Shown here: positions 1 to 8,278 of the stretch, piece after piece
Position numbering within the stretch: position 1 is the first letter of the stretch
Layout: each line of letters begins with the position of its first letter
NCBI RefSeq assembly: GCF_024529975.1
Contig: NZ_AP024897.1
Span: forward strand, 1,240,001 to 1,304,000
Origin: Vibrio quintilis
GTDB taxonomy: Bacteria > Pseudomonadota > Gammaproteobacteria > Enterobacterales > Vibrionaceae
Length of the DNA stretch: 64,000 bases
Reading direction: 5' to 3'
Program-made: the position numbers and the translations under genes
Notes under the pieces: generated by a model
The model's database searches: none
The model's input: only the letters and a program-made list of their open reading frames with translations
Told to the model about the DNA's origin: nothing

Positions 1-1
1 G

Positions 2-244
2 ATTTACTTTGTGTTGGATACCACCTCTGACAGCCCCTTATATGCAGGGACAGAAGGGTGGTTGTTTTATGTGCTGGAGTTTATGAATGCGATCTATTTT
101 AGTGTGGTGACATTTACAACGCTTGGATATGGAGATATTTCACCGGTAGGCATTGCCCGCTTCGTGGCTGCATTAGAAGCCTTTATTGGTAGTTTTATGA
201 TGGCGTTGTTTGTGGTGGTTTTTGTGAAAAAAATGACCCGATAA
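2..244 (+). CDS. Ion channel family protein, C-terminal part (gene starts before the window)
   Basis: The frame is open to the left edge, so only the last 80 or so residues are visible. They contain the potassium selectivity filter TLGYGD, preceded by a pore-helix-like stretch (IYFSVVTFTT) and followed by a second membrane helix (AFIGSFMMALFVVVFVKK). This is the pore-loop plus TM2 half of a two-helix ion channel unit of the bacterial Ion_trans_2 type, so the protein probably conducts K+ across the inner membrane. Any ligand-binding or N-terminal membrane domains lie outside the window. The protein ends directly after TM2 with a short basic tail, so there is no cytoplasmic RCK domain at this end. 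Confidence 0.8.
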   Translation: MYFVLDTTSDSPLYAGTEGWLFYVLEFMNAIYFSVVTFTTLGYGDISPVGIARFVAALEAFIGSFMMALFVVVFVKKMTR

Positions 245-270
245 AACACCCGGATATCAGGCAAAACAAT

Positions 271-299
271 ACACCAGAATCAGCGGCTGATTCTGGTGT
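271..299 (-). terminator. Hairpin terminator after smpB
   Basis: A perfect 13-bp stem (ACACCAGAATCAG / CTGATTCTGGTGT) with a CGG loop lies between the convergent ion channel gene and smpB. Read on the minus strand it is followed by a T-rich run (ATTGTTTTG), so it suits smpB best. It may also stop the plus-strand transcript. Confidence 0.75.
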
Positions 300-335
300 A
301 TGCCGGTAAGAACGTTTTACTGATGTGATTGCTGA

Positions 336-821
336 CTAACGCAATCCGCTTTTCATCACACGGGATTTTTCACGCTGCCAGTCGCGTTCTTTTACATCGG
401 CCCGTTTATCATGGAGTTTCTTACCTTTAGCGACGCCTATTTTCAGCTTCGCCCATGAGCGGGACCAATACAGCGATAATGCTGTCAGCGTCATGCCTTC
501 ACGATTTACCCGGCCAAACAAATTGTCCAGCTCCCGGCGTGACATCAGTAATTTTCTGACACGGACCGGGTCAGCGACAACATGCGTTGAAGCCTGTTGC
601 AGTGGCGTGATAGTCATGCCGGAAACATATGCTTCTCCGTCACGCAGGAAGACGTAGCTTTCTGCAATGTTTGCTTTTCCCTGGCGAAGTGCTTTCACTT
701 CCCAGCCCTGAAGAGCCAGACCTGCTTCAATTTCATCTTCGATGAAATACTCATGTCTCGCTCTTTTATTCTGAGCAATCGTATTGCTCCCTGATTTTGT
801 GTTTGATTTTTTCTTTGCCAT
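336..821 (-). CDS. smpB: SsrA-binding protein SmpB
   Basis: SmpB binds tmRNA and brings it to stalled ribosomes for trans-translation. The 161-residue product has the usual family length, with a basic N-terminus ([11 protein letters not shown]), the conserved core motif [20 protein letters not shown] around residues 26–45, and the basic C-terminal tail ([18 protein letters not shown]) that folds into a helix in the mRNA channel. The gene stands alone on the minus strand, divergent from ratA. In Vibrio genomes the tmRNA gene ssrA often lies just beyond smpB. No ssrA was seen in the short stretch left of the gene, so it must lie outside the window or elsewhere. Confidence 0.97.
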   Translation of the reverse strand: MAKKKSNTKSGSNTIAQNKRARHEYFIEDEIEAGLALQGWEVKALRQGKANIAESYVFLRDGEAYVSGMTITPLQQASTHVVADPVRVRKLLMSRRELDNLFGRVNREGMTLTALSLYWSRSWAKLKIGVAKGKKLHDKRADVKERDWQREKSRVMKSGLR

Positions 822-956
822 AGTGGGCGTATTATACGGGTTGGTTTTTACTTAGGAAATCCTTTTATTTGCGTTAGACCGGAATAAAAGTAAAATTAGC
901 TTCAATCAATTCAATCGCTGGCATTTTATGACAGCAGACTGAACACAGGAGAATCA

Positions 957-1388
957 ATGAAGCAGGTGAGTCGTTCGGCTTTGGTCTCTTTCAGCGCTGA
1001 ACAGATGTTTAATTTAGTCAATGATGTCATGCGTTATCCGGAATTCTTACCCGGTTGTTCTGGTGCGAAGGTGATAGAAGCGACCGAAGAAACAATGGTC
1101 GCTTCGGTCGATGTCGCGAAAGCGGGTATCCGCAAAACCTTCACGACATCAAATCAGATGAAGTATGGCGAATTTATTTTACTGGATTTGGTTGAAGGTC
1201 CGTTTAAGACATTGCGGGGTGCATGGCATTTTACGCCATTAGATGAGTTAGCCTGCAAAGTTGAGTTGAAGCTGGAATTTGAATTTTCCAGCAAGATGAT
1301 TGAAATGGCCTTTGGCCGGGTTTTTCATGAGTTAACCAATAATATGGTCAATGCATTCACGCATCGGGCAAAGCAGGTGTATGTATGA
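957..1388 (+). CDS. ratA: RatA family START/polyketide-cyclase-like protein
   Basis: The 143-residue product matches the RatA/YfjG (CoQ10-binding START-like) family from its first residues ([18 protein letters not shown]) through the conserved stretch around residues 20–35 ([16 protein letters not shown]). In E. coli RatA was reported to interfere with 70S ribosome assembly, and homologues of the fold bind ubiquinone. The actual role in Vibrio is not shown by the sequence. A purine-rich site (CACAGGAGAATCA) precedes the ATG. The gene overlaps ratB by four bases (ATGA), so the two are translationally coupled. Confidence 0.93.
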   Translation: MKQVSRSALVSFSAEQMFNLVNDVMRYPEFLPGCSGAKVIEATEETMVASVDVAKAGIRKTFTTSNQMKYGEFILLDLVEGPFKTLRGAWHFTPLDELACKVELKLEFEFSSKMIEMAFGRVFHELTNNMVNAFTHRAKQVYV

Positions 1389-1738
1389 CAGAAACAGCGT
1401 CCGGAATGATTCATGTTGAAGTTGTTTATGCGTTACCACATGAGCAGCGTGTGATGTCTCTGGTTGTCGATCAGGCAACTACTGTAGAGGAAATCATTCT
1501 TCAGTCAGGCATCCTGGCTATTTATCCTGAAATTGATTTAAGTAAAAACAAAGTGGGTGTATTCAGCCGGAATGTTAAGCTGGATACGACTGTCAGAGAT
1601 CAGGACAGAATCGAGATTTATCGTCCGTTAGTTGCTGATCCAAAAGAAATTCGCCGGAAACGGGCAGAGCAGGCGAAAGCTACCGGTCATGCTGATCCGG
1701 TCACGGGTGGTAAGCCAAATCAGCTCAGAAAGGGCTGA
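1385..1738 (+). CDS. ratB: RatB/RnfH family ubiquitin-like protein
   Basis: This 117-residue protein belongs to the RnfH (RatB, UPF0125) family with a beta-grasp, ubiquitin-like fold. The motif [18 protein letters not shown] near the N-terminus and the ending of the core ([20 protein letters not shown], residues about 79–98) are characteristic. The basic tail after residue 95 is typical. Its function is not firmly established; it co-occurs with ratA, which it overlaps by four bases. A strong terminator follows. Confidence 0.93.
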   Translation: MTETASGMIHVEVVYALPHEQRVMSLVVDQATTVEEIILQSGILAIYPEIDLSKNKVGVFSRNVKLDTTVRDQDRIEIYRPLVADPKEIRRKRAEQAKATGHADPVTGGKPNQLRKG

Positions 1739-1764
1739 AAGATTCAAAAAATAATGGCACAGAT

Positions 1765-1790
1765 AAAAAGTCCGCAGGTGCGGACTTTTT
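1765..1790. terminator. Bidirectional Rho-independent terminator between ratB and bamE
   Basis: The stem AAAAAGTCCG / CGGACTTTTT with loop CAGGTG has A and T runs on both sides. It can therefore terminate ratB on the plus strand and bamE on the minus strand. Confidence 0.92.
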
Positions 1791-1823
1791 ACTGGTTGTT
1801 TAAATTGAAGTCAGGCCCTGAAA

Positions 1824-2186
1824 TTAATGCAGGCCTTCAAAGAAATTATCACCGTTGGAGAAATCGCCAGCAATCTTAATCAAGCCACCATCTTTATCGA
1901 AATCCACAATCAGGTTTTTCTGCACAGGATCCTGATGACCTGCTACATGATGATAAATGTAATACCAGGTATCCGGATACCCACTTTCAACCAACATTGG
2001 CGAACCAAGAACATAACGAACCTGTTCCTTCGTCATACCAAACTTCAGACGGTTGACTGCTTGTTGTTCGACATAATTTCCCTGATTAATATCGATCCGG
2101 TAAACAAGCATATCGGAGATGGATGAACAACCGGCTAATAGTGATACTGCCAGCGGTAAAATCAAAAGGCTCTTCTTTAAATGCAT
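1824..2186 (-). CDS. bamE: Outer membrane assembly lipoprotein BamE (SmpA)
   Basis: BamE is a small lipoprotein of the BAM complex that inserts beta-barrel proteins into the outer membrane. The 120-residue product has a lipoprotein signal peptide ending in the lipobox LLAGC (Cys20). The family motif follows ([20 protein letters not shown], residues about 44–63), then a tryptophan/tyrosine-rich strand (DTWYYIYHH). Length and motif order agree with the SmpA/OmlA fold. The gene is convergent with ratB, sharing a terminator, and sits downstream of recN as in other Vibrio. Confidence 0.95.
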   Translation of the reverse strand: MHLKKSLLILPLAVSLLAGCSSISDMLVYRIDINQGNYVEQQAVNRLKFGMTKEQVRYVLGSPMLVESGYPDTWYYIYHHVAGHQDPVQKNLIVDFDKDGGLIKIAGDFSNGDNFFEGLH

Positions 2187-2236
2187 AGGTTGCTAACTTA
2201 TAAATCTATCTATATTTCAACAGTAGTGATAATAAC

Positions 2237-2278
2237 AAGCTCAGAACAGAAGTAAAAGATTCTCTGTGTTCTGAGCTT
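2237..2278 (-). terminator. Hairpin between recN and bamE
   Basis: A 12-bp inverted repeat (AAGCTCAGAACA / TGTTCTGAGCTT) lies downstream of recN. The T tract is weak, so termination efficiency is uncertain. Confidence 0.5.
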
Positions 2279-2374
2279 ATTCTGACTGCGATTTCTAAGT
2301 TTGGTTGCACTTATCTCAAAAGAAGTCTTTGTTAATGTGCGCCAGTTAACGAATTTATATGCCAGCGCATCAAT

Positions 2375-4039
2375 TTAAGCCGCAATTAAGAGTTCTTTCG
2401 CATTGGCTAATGTGGTTTCTGTGATCTGACTACCGCCTAACAGGCGGGCAAGTTCTTCGATACGCTGGTGATGATCGAGTGTCATCATCTGCGTTTCTGT
2501 TTTTCCGCCTTTACTTTGTTTGGCAACAAACAACTGCTGATGACCACATCCGGCAACCTGCGGCAGGTGAGTGACACACAACACCTGGGTTGATGTACCT
2601 AACTGACGCAGCATCTTGCCGACAACCGCTGCTGTTGGCCCGCTGATACCGACATCCACTTCATCGAAGATCAGGCTTGGGGTTTCTACTTTCTGTGCGG
2701 TAATGACCTGAATTGCCAGTGAGATTCTGGAAAGTTCACCGCCCGATGCAACTTTTGAGATAGGTTGAAGTGGCTGACCGGGGTTGGTCGATACTTCAAA
2801 CGTGATGTGATCAAAGCCAAGGGGAGACGGATGATTTTCGTCATAGCTGACTTCAATATGAAAACGGGCCTTCTCCATGCTGAGTTCATGCATACTCTGG
2901 CTGATCAGTTTATCTAACTCTTTGGCATAGCGGCAACGGGATTGATGAAGCTTTTCTGCCTGAGCAGTAAATGACTGATATTTCTGATTGACGGCTGCTT
3001 CTATTTCCTGAAGCCTTTCATCTGAACAGTCAAGCTGGTTACGCTGTTGCAACAGCGCTTGATGATGTTGATATAATTCTTCCGGCAAAACATGATGTTT
3101 GCGCGCCAGCGACATAACTTTGGAATAACGCTCTTCAATATAGGCCAGCTGTGCCGGGTCAACGTCAATGTTATCCAGGTATTGACGAAGTTCACTGTTC
3201 ATCTCTTCCAGCTGTATCATGGCTTCAGCCAGCATGGCAGGCAGTTCCACCAGTTTTTCATCCAGCTCCGAGAGCTGAATTAAGTTATTGTTGACACTTT
3301 GCAGCAGGCTGACCGCATTGACTTCATCGCTCTCATACAAGCAATCAATTGCCTGCTGGCAGTTTGTGACCAGTTCGCCACTGTTGGTTAAGCGTTTGTG
3401 CTCCAGTTCCAGTTCAGTGAATTCTTCTTCACCCAGAGCCAGTTCATCCAGCTCTTTGATTTGGTAATCGAGTAATTGTAACTGAGCCTGATTTTGCTGG
3501 GTATTCGCTTTTAACTGCTCCAGTTCATTTCTGGCCTGACGCCAGTTTTGGTAGGTTGTCCGGGTCTTTTTCAGACGATCATGATGCCCGGCGTACTGGT
3601 CCAGCATGATGAGCTGATGTTCATTTTTCATCAGGTGCTGATGGGCGTGCTGGCCGTGGATATTAATCAGATGCTGACCCAGGTTTTTAAGTTGGGAAAC
3701 CGGCACCGGGTTGCCGTTGATGAAAGCGCGGGAACGGCCTTCTTTGGTGATGGTCCGCCGGAGAATACATTCATTGTTGTCCAGCAGATCATTATCTTCC
3801 AGCCAGCGGCTTGCATGAATGTTGTCATCAAGAATGAAAGCGGCACTGACATCGGCTTTGTCTTCACCGGGGCGGACCATGCCAGCTTCAGCCCGGCCTC
3901 CGAGACATAATCCAAGCGCATCGATTGCGATCGATTTACCTGCGCCTGTTTCTCCTGTGATGGTGGTCATCCCCTGAGACAGTTCAAGTTGTAACGATTT
4001 AACGATAGCAAAGTTATTTACACTTAAGTGAGCCAACAT
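2375..4039 (-). CDS. recN: DNA repair protein RecN
   Basis: RecN is an SMC-like ATPase that acts on DNA double-strand breaks as part of the SOS response. The product of about 554 residues begins [20 protein letters not shown]. It has a Walker A site ([10 protein letters not shown], about residue 30), a long central coiled coil, an ABC signature ([12 protein letters not shown]) and a Walker B ([13 protein letters not shown]). The reading frame is open eight codons further upstream to a TTG, but the ATG at 4039 is preferred: it matches the conserved family start and has an AGGTG site upstream. Two LexA boxes lie 26 bp upstream, so SOS control is clear. Confidence 0.96.
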   Translation of the reverse strand: MLAHLSVNNFAIVKSLQLELSQGMTTITGETGAGKSIAIDALGLCLGGRAEAGMVRPGEDKADVSAAFILDDNIHASRWLEDNDLLDNNECILRRTITKEGRSRAFINGNPVPVSQLKNLGQHLINIHGQHAHQHLMKNEHQLIMLDQYAGHHDRLKKTRTTYQNWRQARNELEQLKANTQQNQAQLQLLDYQIKELDELALGEEEFTELELEHKRLTNSGELVTNCQQAIDCLYESDEVNAVSLLQSVNNNLIQLSELDEKLVELPAMLAEAMIQLEEMNSELRQYLDNIDVDPAQLAYIEERYSKVMSLARKHHVLPEELYQHHQALLQQRNQLDCSDERLQEIEAAVNQKYQSFTAQAEKLHQSRCRYAKELDKLISQSMHELSMEKARFHIEVSYDENHPSPLGFDHITFEVSTNPGQPLQPISKVASGGELSRISLAIQVITAQKVETPSLIFDEVDVGISGPTAAVVGKMLRQLGTSTQVLCVTHLPQVAGCGHQQLFVAKQSKGGKTETQMMTLDHHQRIEELARLLGGSQITETTLANAKELLIAA

Positions 4040-4064
4040 TTTCACACCTGTATGTTTTACCAAT

Positions 4065-4104
4065 ACTGTATAAAGAAACAGTATATACTGTTTCTTTATA
4101 CAGT
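4065..4104 (-). promoter_or_regulatory. Paired LexA (SOS) boxes upstream of recN in a 40-bp perfect palindrome
   Basis: Two 16-bp LexA boxes of the form CTGT-N8-ACAG are present, at 4066–4081 (CTGTATAAAGAAACAG) and 4088–4103 (CTGTTTCTTTATACAG). They are exact reverse complements of each other. With the central TATATA spacer they form a perfect 40-bp palindrome from 4065 to 4104. The site sits between nadK and recN and ends 26 bp before the recN ATG, where it would block RNA polymerase. Confidence 0.93.
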
Positions 4105-4150
4105 AAAGTCATTCGGTGTTTTAATTTTAATCAATCTTGCCGGTTCTTTT

Positions 4151-5035
4151 TCAGAACAACTTGCTGGACCAGCCGAGTTTTTTACGTAACACGTGGTAAT
4201 AGTTATAGTTTTCCGGGTGAATCAGATGCAGTGTCTGCGGGCTTCTGTAGATATGAACTTCATCACCGGGAGTGACAGGCAGAGACACCTGACCGTCACA
4301 GCTGATTTCCTGCGTACCTCTGTTATCCGGTGAAAGCTGAAGCTTGATATGACAGTGGCTGTCAACGACCAGTGGCCTTGCCGACAGGGTATGCGGAAAC
4401 ATCGGAACCAGTGAGATTGCGTTCAGGTTGGGTGACATAATCGGGCCGCCGCCAGAGAGCGAATAAGCGGTTGAACCGGTTGGCGTGGAGATGATCAGGC
4501 CGTCAGAGCGTTGGGAAAAAGCCAGCAGATTATCAATATGCACTTCAAATTCTATCATGTGGGCAATTTTTCCGGGGTGCAGTACAGCTTCGTTCAGGGC
4601 TGAGTTCCTGCTTTTGACCTGGCCATGGCGGTGGATTTCAGTTTCAAGCAGAAAGCGCTGTTCCTCGAGATATTTTCCTTCTAACACTTCGAGCAGCCGG
4701 TCGTGAAAATCATCAGGGCTCAGGTCGGTCAGGAATCCGAGATTGCCGCGATTCACGCCGATCACTTTGATGTCAAAGCGGGATAAAACCCGGGCTGCTC
4801 CTAACATGTTGCCGTCTCCGCCAACCACTATCGCCAAATCAGCATCTTTACCGAGTTTGACCAGTGGTTGAAAGCAGGACTGAGGAATATCGGCAAGAAT
4901 CGTCTGAAGGCGATCGTCAATGAAAACTGAGTATCCCAGCTCTGTCAGCCAAAGATACAGCTCCCGGTGGGTCTGAATTGCGACCTGATCCCGGGGTTTA
5001 CCAACGATAGCAATCACATTGAACGATTTTTTCAT
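4151..5035 (-). CDS. nadK: NAD kinase
   Basis: NadK phosphorylates NAD to NADP with ATP or polyphosphate in the cytoplasm. The 294-residue product carries the diagnostic GGDG site ([16 protein letters not shown], about residues 69–84), the motif [10 protein letters not shown], and the substrate-binding stretch [20 protein letters not shown] (about residues 178–197). Length is typical. The start ATG has GGAAAC eight or so bases upstream. It lies upstream of recN on the same strand and is divergent from grpE; this neighbourhood is conserved in gammaproteobacteria. Confidence 0.97.
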   Translation of the reverse strand: MKKSFNVIAIVGKPRDQVAIQTHRELYLWLTELGYSVFIDDRLQTILADIPQSCFQPLVKLGKDADLAIVVGGDGNMLGAARVLSRFDIKVIGVNRGNLGFLTDLSPDDFHDRLLEVLEGKYLEEQRFLLETEIHRHGQVKSRNSALNEAVLHPGKIAHMIEFEVHIDNLLAFSQRSDGLIISTPTGSTAYSLSGGGPIMSPNLNAISLVPMFPHTLSARPLVVDSHCHIKLQLSPDNRGTQEISCDGQVSLPVTPGDEVHIYRSPQTLHLIHPENYNYYHVLRKKLGWSSKLF

Positions 5036-5056
5036 AATGTTTCCATACGAATTAGG

Positions 5057-5084
5057 CTTGAATCGGAAATCTTCATCCCCATAA
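5057..5084 (+). promoter_or_regulatory. Sigma-32 (RpoH) heat-shock promoter of grpE
   Basis: The -35 element CTTGAAT (5057–5063) and the -10 element CCCCATAA (5077–5084) are separated by 13 bp. They match the RpoH consensus CTTGAAA / CCCCATNT well. The promoter points at grpE, about 85 bp downstream. Confidence 0.85.
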
Positions 5085-5169
5085 TAAAGGCAAGTTATAC
5101 TTTTGTACGAATTTTTAATGTATTGAATGTTCAGGCATCAATACAGGATCATGAAACTCTGGAGATATC

Positions 5170-5784
5170 ATGAGCAACGAAGAGAATAAAGTCAAAGAAG
5201 AAGATTTGCAGCAGGAGCCGGTAGCGCAGGATCAAACCGAGGCTGAAGTCATCGGTGGTGAAGCTGATATCGAGTGGAATGAGAGCGAAGCACCAGAGGC
5301 TGAAGAGCAGGAATCTAAAATCGCTCAGCTGGAAGCTGCGCTTCTTGCCAGTGAAACCAAACTAAAAGAGCAGCAGGATGCCGTTTTGCGCTCGAAAGCA
5401 GAAGTTGAAAACATGCGTCGCCGGAGCGAGCAGGAAATTGAGAAAGCGCGTAAATATGCACTGGGTCGTTTTGCTGAAGAGTTGCTGCCGGTTGTCGATA
5501 ATCTGGAACGTGCCATTCAGGCGGCGGATGCGGAACATGAAACAGTGAAACCTCTGCTTGAAGGGATTGAACTGACCTATAAAACGTTTGTTGACACGAT
5601 TGGTAAGTTTGGCCTGAAGCCGATTAATCCTGAAGGCGAACAGTTCAACCCTGAGTTACATCAGGCGATGTCAATTCAGGAAAGTGCTGATCATGAGCCG
5701 AACACAGTGATGTTTGTGATGCAGAAGGGCTATGAGCTGAATGGTCGCGTGATTCGTCCGGCGATGGTCATGGTCTCCAAGTAA
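5170..5784 (+). CDS. grpE: Nucleotide exchange factor GrpE
   Basis: GrpE releases ADP from DnaK and is a thermosensor of the chaperone cycle. The 204-residue product has an acidic disordered N-terminus (residues 1–45), a long dimerising coiled coil with the motif [20 protein letters not shown] (about 75–94), and the C-terminal beta domain with LHQAMS and [14 protein letters not shown]. The start is preceded by CTGGAGATATC. A sigma-32-type promoter lies upstream and a strong terminator follows, so the gene is a single heat-shock unit separate from dnaK. Confidence 0.97.
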   Translation: MSNEENKVKEEDLQQEPVAQDQTEAEVIGGEADIEWNESEAPEAEEQESKIAQLEAALLASETKLKEQQDAVLRSKAEVENMRRRSEQEIEKARKYALGRFAEELLPVVDNLERAIQAADAEHETVKPLLEGIELTYKTFVDTIGKFGLKPINPEGEQFNPELHQAMSIQESADHEPNTVMFVMQKGYELNGRVIRPAMVMVSK

Positions 5785-5804
5785 CCGGACTTGCAGCCGC
5801 TTTT

Positions 5805-5836
5805 AAAGAGCCCCGCGTTTTGTGCGGGGCTCTTTT
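5805..5836. terminator. Strong terminator after grpE, probably bidirectional
   Basis: A 12-bp GC-rich stem (AAAGAGCCCCGC / GCGGGGCTCTTT) with loop GTTTTGT is followed by a T run on the plus strand and, via the upstream TTTTAAAG, by a modest T run on the minus strand. It separates grpE from the convergent lipid-enzyme operon. Confidence 0.9.
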
Positions 5837-5857
5837 GATCAGGCACCTGACCGGTCT

Positions 5858-6511
5858 TTACTCATCCGGTTCTTCAGTCTGAGTAATACAGTGCTCAGCC
5901 AGTGCCTGATAGGTTTCTGTCATGGTCTTAACGAAGTCACCGGCACTTTCGAACCGGCAAAGCGGTTCACCGATAACAACATCACAGTTAAACGGTACCA
6001 GTCTGGCCGTGCCTTTAGGAAGCGTTCGCCCCAGTCCACGCATGACGACAGGAATGACCCGGCAATCCTGACGGGCCTGAGATAAATGATAAATCCCTTT
6101 TTTAATCTGGCCAGTTTCTTCTGGCTTGCCGCGGCTGCCCTCCGGAAAAATAATCAGAATATGACCTTTATCAAGTGCCTGGTGGCATGCTGAAAAGATG
6201 TTGTCTCTGTCAGCTTTTTTCACCGAGCGACGGATGGGAATAATCCCGATGATATTCAGGGATAGCCACGCAATCACAGGGTTTGCCAGAAAGTAGTCGG
6301 CCGCTGCAACCGGCCGGACTTTATGTACCATTCGCAGCGGAAAGAGTGCCAGTAAAACCAATGTATCCAGATGGCTGTTATGATTGGCAGCAATAATCGC
6401 CGGACCTTTCTCCGGCAGATGTCGGCGTTGAATGATATTCAGCCCCAGTCCGATAAAAACCAGTGGTTTAATGATCAGCAGGACAAACAGTATTTTGAAC
6501 AGATATGGCAT
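5858..6511 (-). CDS. PlsC-family 1-acyl-glycerol-3-phosphate acyltransferase-like protein
   Basis: The 217-residue product has a hydrophobic N-terminal membrane segment (about residues 5–25) and the PlsC acyltransferase blocks. These are the catalytic NHxxxxD (NHNSHLD, about residues 44–50), block II around FSACHQALD, block III FPEGSRGKPEE (about 123–133) and a proline-rich block IV (VIPVVMRGL). Such enzymes transfer an acyl chain to lysophosphatidate or a related acceptor at the inner membrane. It is the last gene of a three-gene minus-strand operon with a CdsA-like and a CDP-alcohol phosphotransferase-like gene. The acyl acceptor therefore may be something other than that of the main PlsC; this is inference. 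Confidence 0.85.
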   Translation of the reverse strand: MPYLFKILFVLLIIKPLVFIGLGLNIIQRRHLPEKGPAIIAANHNSHLDTLVLLALFPLRMVHKVRPVAAADYFLANPVIAWLSLNIIGIIPIRRSVKKADRDNIFSACHQALDKGHILIIFPEGSRGKPEETGQIKKGIYHLSQARQDCRVIPVVMRGLGRTLPKGTARLVPFNCDVVIGEPLCRFESAGDFVKTMTETYQALAEHCITQTEEPDE

Positions 6512-6519
6512 TTCCGGCC

Positions 6520-7467
6520 TCAGTAATGAAGATAATAAATGTAATGAAAAAACAGCGGTGCGGTAAACATCAGGCTGTCTATCCGGTCAAGAATACCACC
6601 ATGTCCGGGAATTAACCGGCCGGTGTCCTTAATCTGTAAATCTCGTTTAACCGATGAAATGACCAAATCGCCGATAAAGCCACTTAGTGCAATAATCACC
6701 CCTGCGCCCAGCCCCTGAACGGAGGTCAGCGGAGTCAGATAAGGGGCGGCAAAGAAAGCAATCGTGGAAATAGTCAACACGCCACCAATAAAGCCTTGCC
6801 AGGTTTTATTCGGACTGACTTTCGGCACAATTTTATGTTTGCCGAAGCATTTCCCCCAGACATACTGACAAACATCATTGAACTGGGTAAAAACCAGCAG
6901 AAAGAGCAGCACTCCCATAGAACCAGCATCCGGATTCTTGCCGGGCAGGACAAGCAGGTATGCCATATGGCTTATACAAAAGACCGTCAGCATGAGTGCC
7001 CAGTGAATCACGCCGGCAGAGCGGATAAAACCTTTGGTGTCGCCTGTCAGCACCATCACCATTGGCAAATACAAAAAGATGTAGACCGGGATAAAAATGA
7101 TGAACATCCCGTACCACCCGGTTGCCAGCCAATAATACTGGAACGGGATGGCAAGATAAGCCCAGAAGATAACCCTGCGGTCAGCCATTCGGGTCGGAAC
7201 AATTGAAAGAAACTCTTTCAAAGCCATAAAGCTGAGGAAACCGACAAAAAATAAGGTGTAATGCGTTGGTAATGCCAGAGCAAAGCAAACAATCCCAATC
7301 ATCCACCACCATGAGCGGATACGCAGCTTTAGCTCCAGATAATCCCGGTCAGGATAGCGGCGGGATAACCAGAAACAGATGAGTGAACCAAAGATTAATA
7401 CCGAAAAAATGGCACCGATGAGATAAAGAGAATGCGCCGGAATATTAATCATGGTGTGCACGCTCAC
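6520..7467 (-). CDS. CdsA-family phosphatidate cytidylyltransferase-like membrane protein
   Basis: This polytopic protein of 315 residues (or 310 from the ATG at 7452) has about eight hydrophobic segments. It carries the CdsA signature near its C-terminus: SPNKTWQGFIGG, then GDLVISSVKRDLQIKDTG and PGHGGILDRIDSL. CdsA enzymes make CDP-diacylglycerol from phosphatidate and CTP. The gene overlaps the upstream CDP-alcohol phosphotransferase gene by 23 bp (8 bp from the internal ATG) and ends 8 bp before the acyltransferase. The order resembles that of E. coli ynbA–ynbB. It is probably a paralogue of a housekeeping cdsA elsewhere, but that cannot be checked here. Confidence 0.85.
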   Translation of the reverse strand: MSVHTMINIPAHSLYLIGAIFSVLIFGSLICFWLSRRYPDRDYLELKLRIRSWWWMIGIVCFALALPTHYTLFFVGFLSFMALKEFLSIVPTRMADRRVIFWAYLAIPFQYYWLATGWYGMFIIFIPVYIFLYLPMVMVLTGDTKGFIRSAGVIHWALMLTVFCISHMAYLLVLPGKNPDAGSMGVLLFLLVFTQFNDVCQYVWGKCFGKHKIVPKVSPNKTWQGFIGGVLTISTIAFFAAPYLTPLTSVQGLGAGVIIALSGFIGDLVISSVKRDLQIKDTGRLIPGHGGILDRIDSLMFTAPLFFHYIYYLHY

Positions 7468-8134
7468 TGATATCTGCCTGACGTTGTTTAGTGCGATAAA
7501 TTCCGGCTGTTCTGCGCCATATTGTGATCAGGCATCCGCTCAACATGATCGCAAGTGCTGCATCCATGGTGTAATCAAAGAACGCTGGCAACCAGTTTGT
7601 GAGGCGGTGAACCATGAGCAGTAACAGGACTCCGGTCAGTAATGCCATCCGGTGCTGTTTTGCCATTGGTCCGCGGAAATCTGCCGGACATTGCATACTG
7701 ACACCCAGAACTCTGATATAAGCAGTCATCACTGCCAGCAGTGCACATCCCCATGCCAGTGTCATTCCTGCCGGAGACTGAGTCGTCAATCCGGCTGCCA
7801 GAATAAACACCGGGTCTGCAACCCGGTCCGGTATATCGTTATAGAGTTCTCCTGCCGGTGTTTTCTTTCCGCCTTCAACAGCAACCATGCCATCAAACAG
7901 GTTACACAGCAGGCGAAGCTGAATGCAGCCAGCGGCAGCCATTAATAACAGAGGGGCTGACCAGTAATGATAAACGGCGAGTATGGCAAATCCGGCTATT
8001 GCGAATGCGATACTTGCCAGAGAAATTTGATTGGGTGTGATATTTTTCTGGCTGAGCCAGACTGCAATTTTACGGGAAACAGCGGTATTCCGGACAGCAA
8101 GCGGTCTGCGGTTGTCCTCCGGTTGATGTTGCAT
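7445..8134 (-). CDS. CDP-alcohol phosphatidyltransferase-like membrane protein with a divergent active site
   Basis: The 229-residue membrane protein resembles the CDP-alcohol phosphotransferase family, which moves a phospho-lipid group from CDP-diacylglycerol to an alcohol. The expected motif DxxDGxxAR(x8)GxxxDxxxD is only partly kept. The region reads NLFDGMVAVEGGKK, then GELYNDIPDRVAD. The first Asp is Asn, the Arg after Ala is Val, and the later Asp residues are shifted in spacing. YnbA-type members show similar divergence, so the enzyme may be active on an unusual substrate. It is the first gene of the operon and overlaps the CdsA-like gene. Confidence 0.75.
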   Translation of the reverse strand: MQHQPEDNRRPLAVRNTAVSRKIAVWLSQKNITPNQISLASIAFAIAGFAILAVYHYWSAPLLLMAAAGCIQLRLLCNLFDGMVAVEGGKKTPAGELYNDIPDRVADPVFILAAGLTTQSPAGMTLAWGCALLAVMTAYIRVLGVSMQCPADFRGPMAKQHRMALLTGVLLLLMVHRLTNWLPAFFDYTMDAALAIMLSGCLITIWRRTAGIYRTKQRQADISERAHHD

Positions 8135-8235
8135 AAAGCCTCAGTAGATCAATAAAAAACAGAGTATTTGATGTTATATGACCCGGGTGTATATATCCAG
8201 ACTTGTATATTATGTCCGCTTAATATGTGAAAAGT

Positions 8236-8259
8236 GACAGAGTGGGGCTCCACTCTGTC
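8236..8259 (-). terminator. Terminator of the TRAP transporter operon
   Basis: A perfect 10-bp stem (GACAGAGTGG / CCACTCTGTC) with loop GGCT lies 20 bp past the TRAP permease gene. On the minus strand it is followed by ACTTTTCAC, a short T run. Confidence 0.75.
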
Positions 8260-8278
8260 TGAACTGAAGGGAAGTTAT

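Noticed and set aside
1..335. tmRNA (ssrA) next to smpB
   Set aside because: The stretch holds the ion channel end and a terminator; no tRNA-like or tag sequence is visible.
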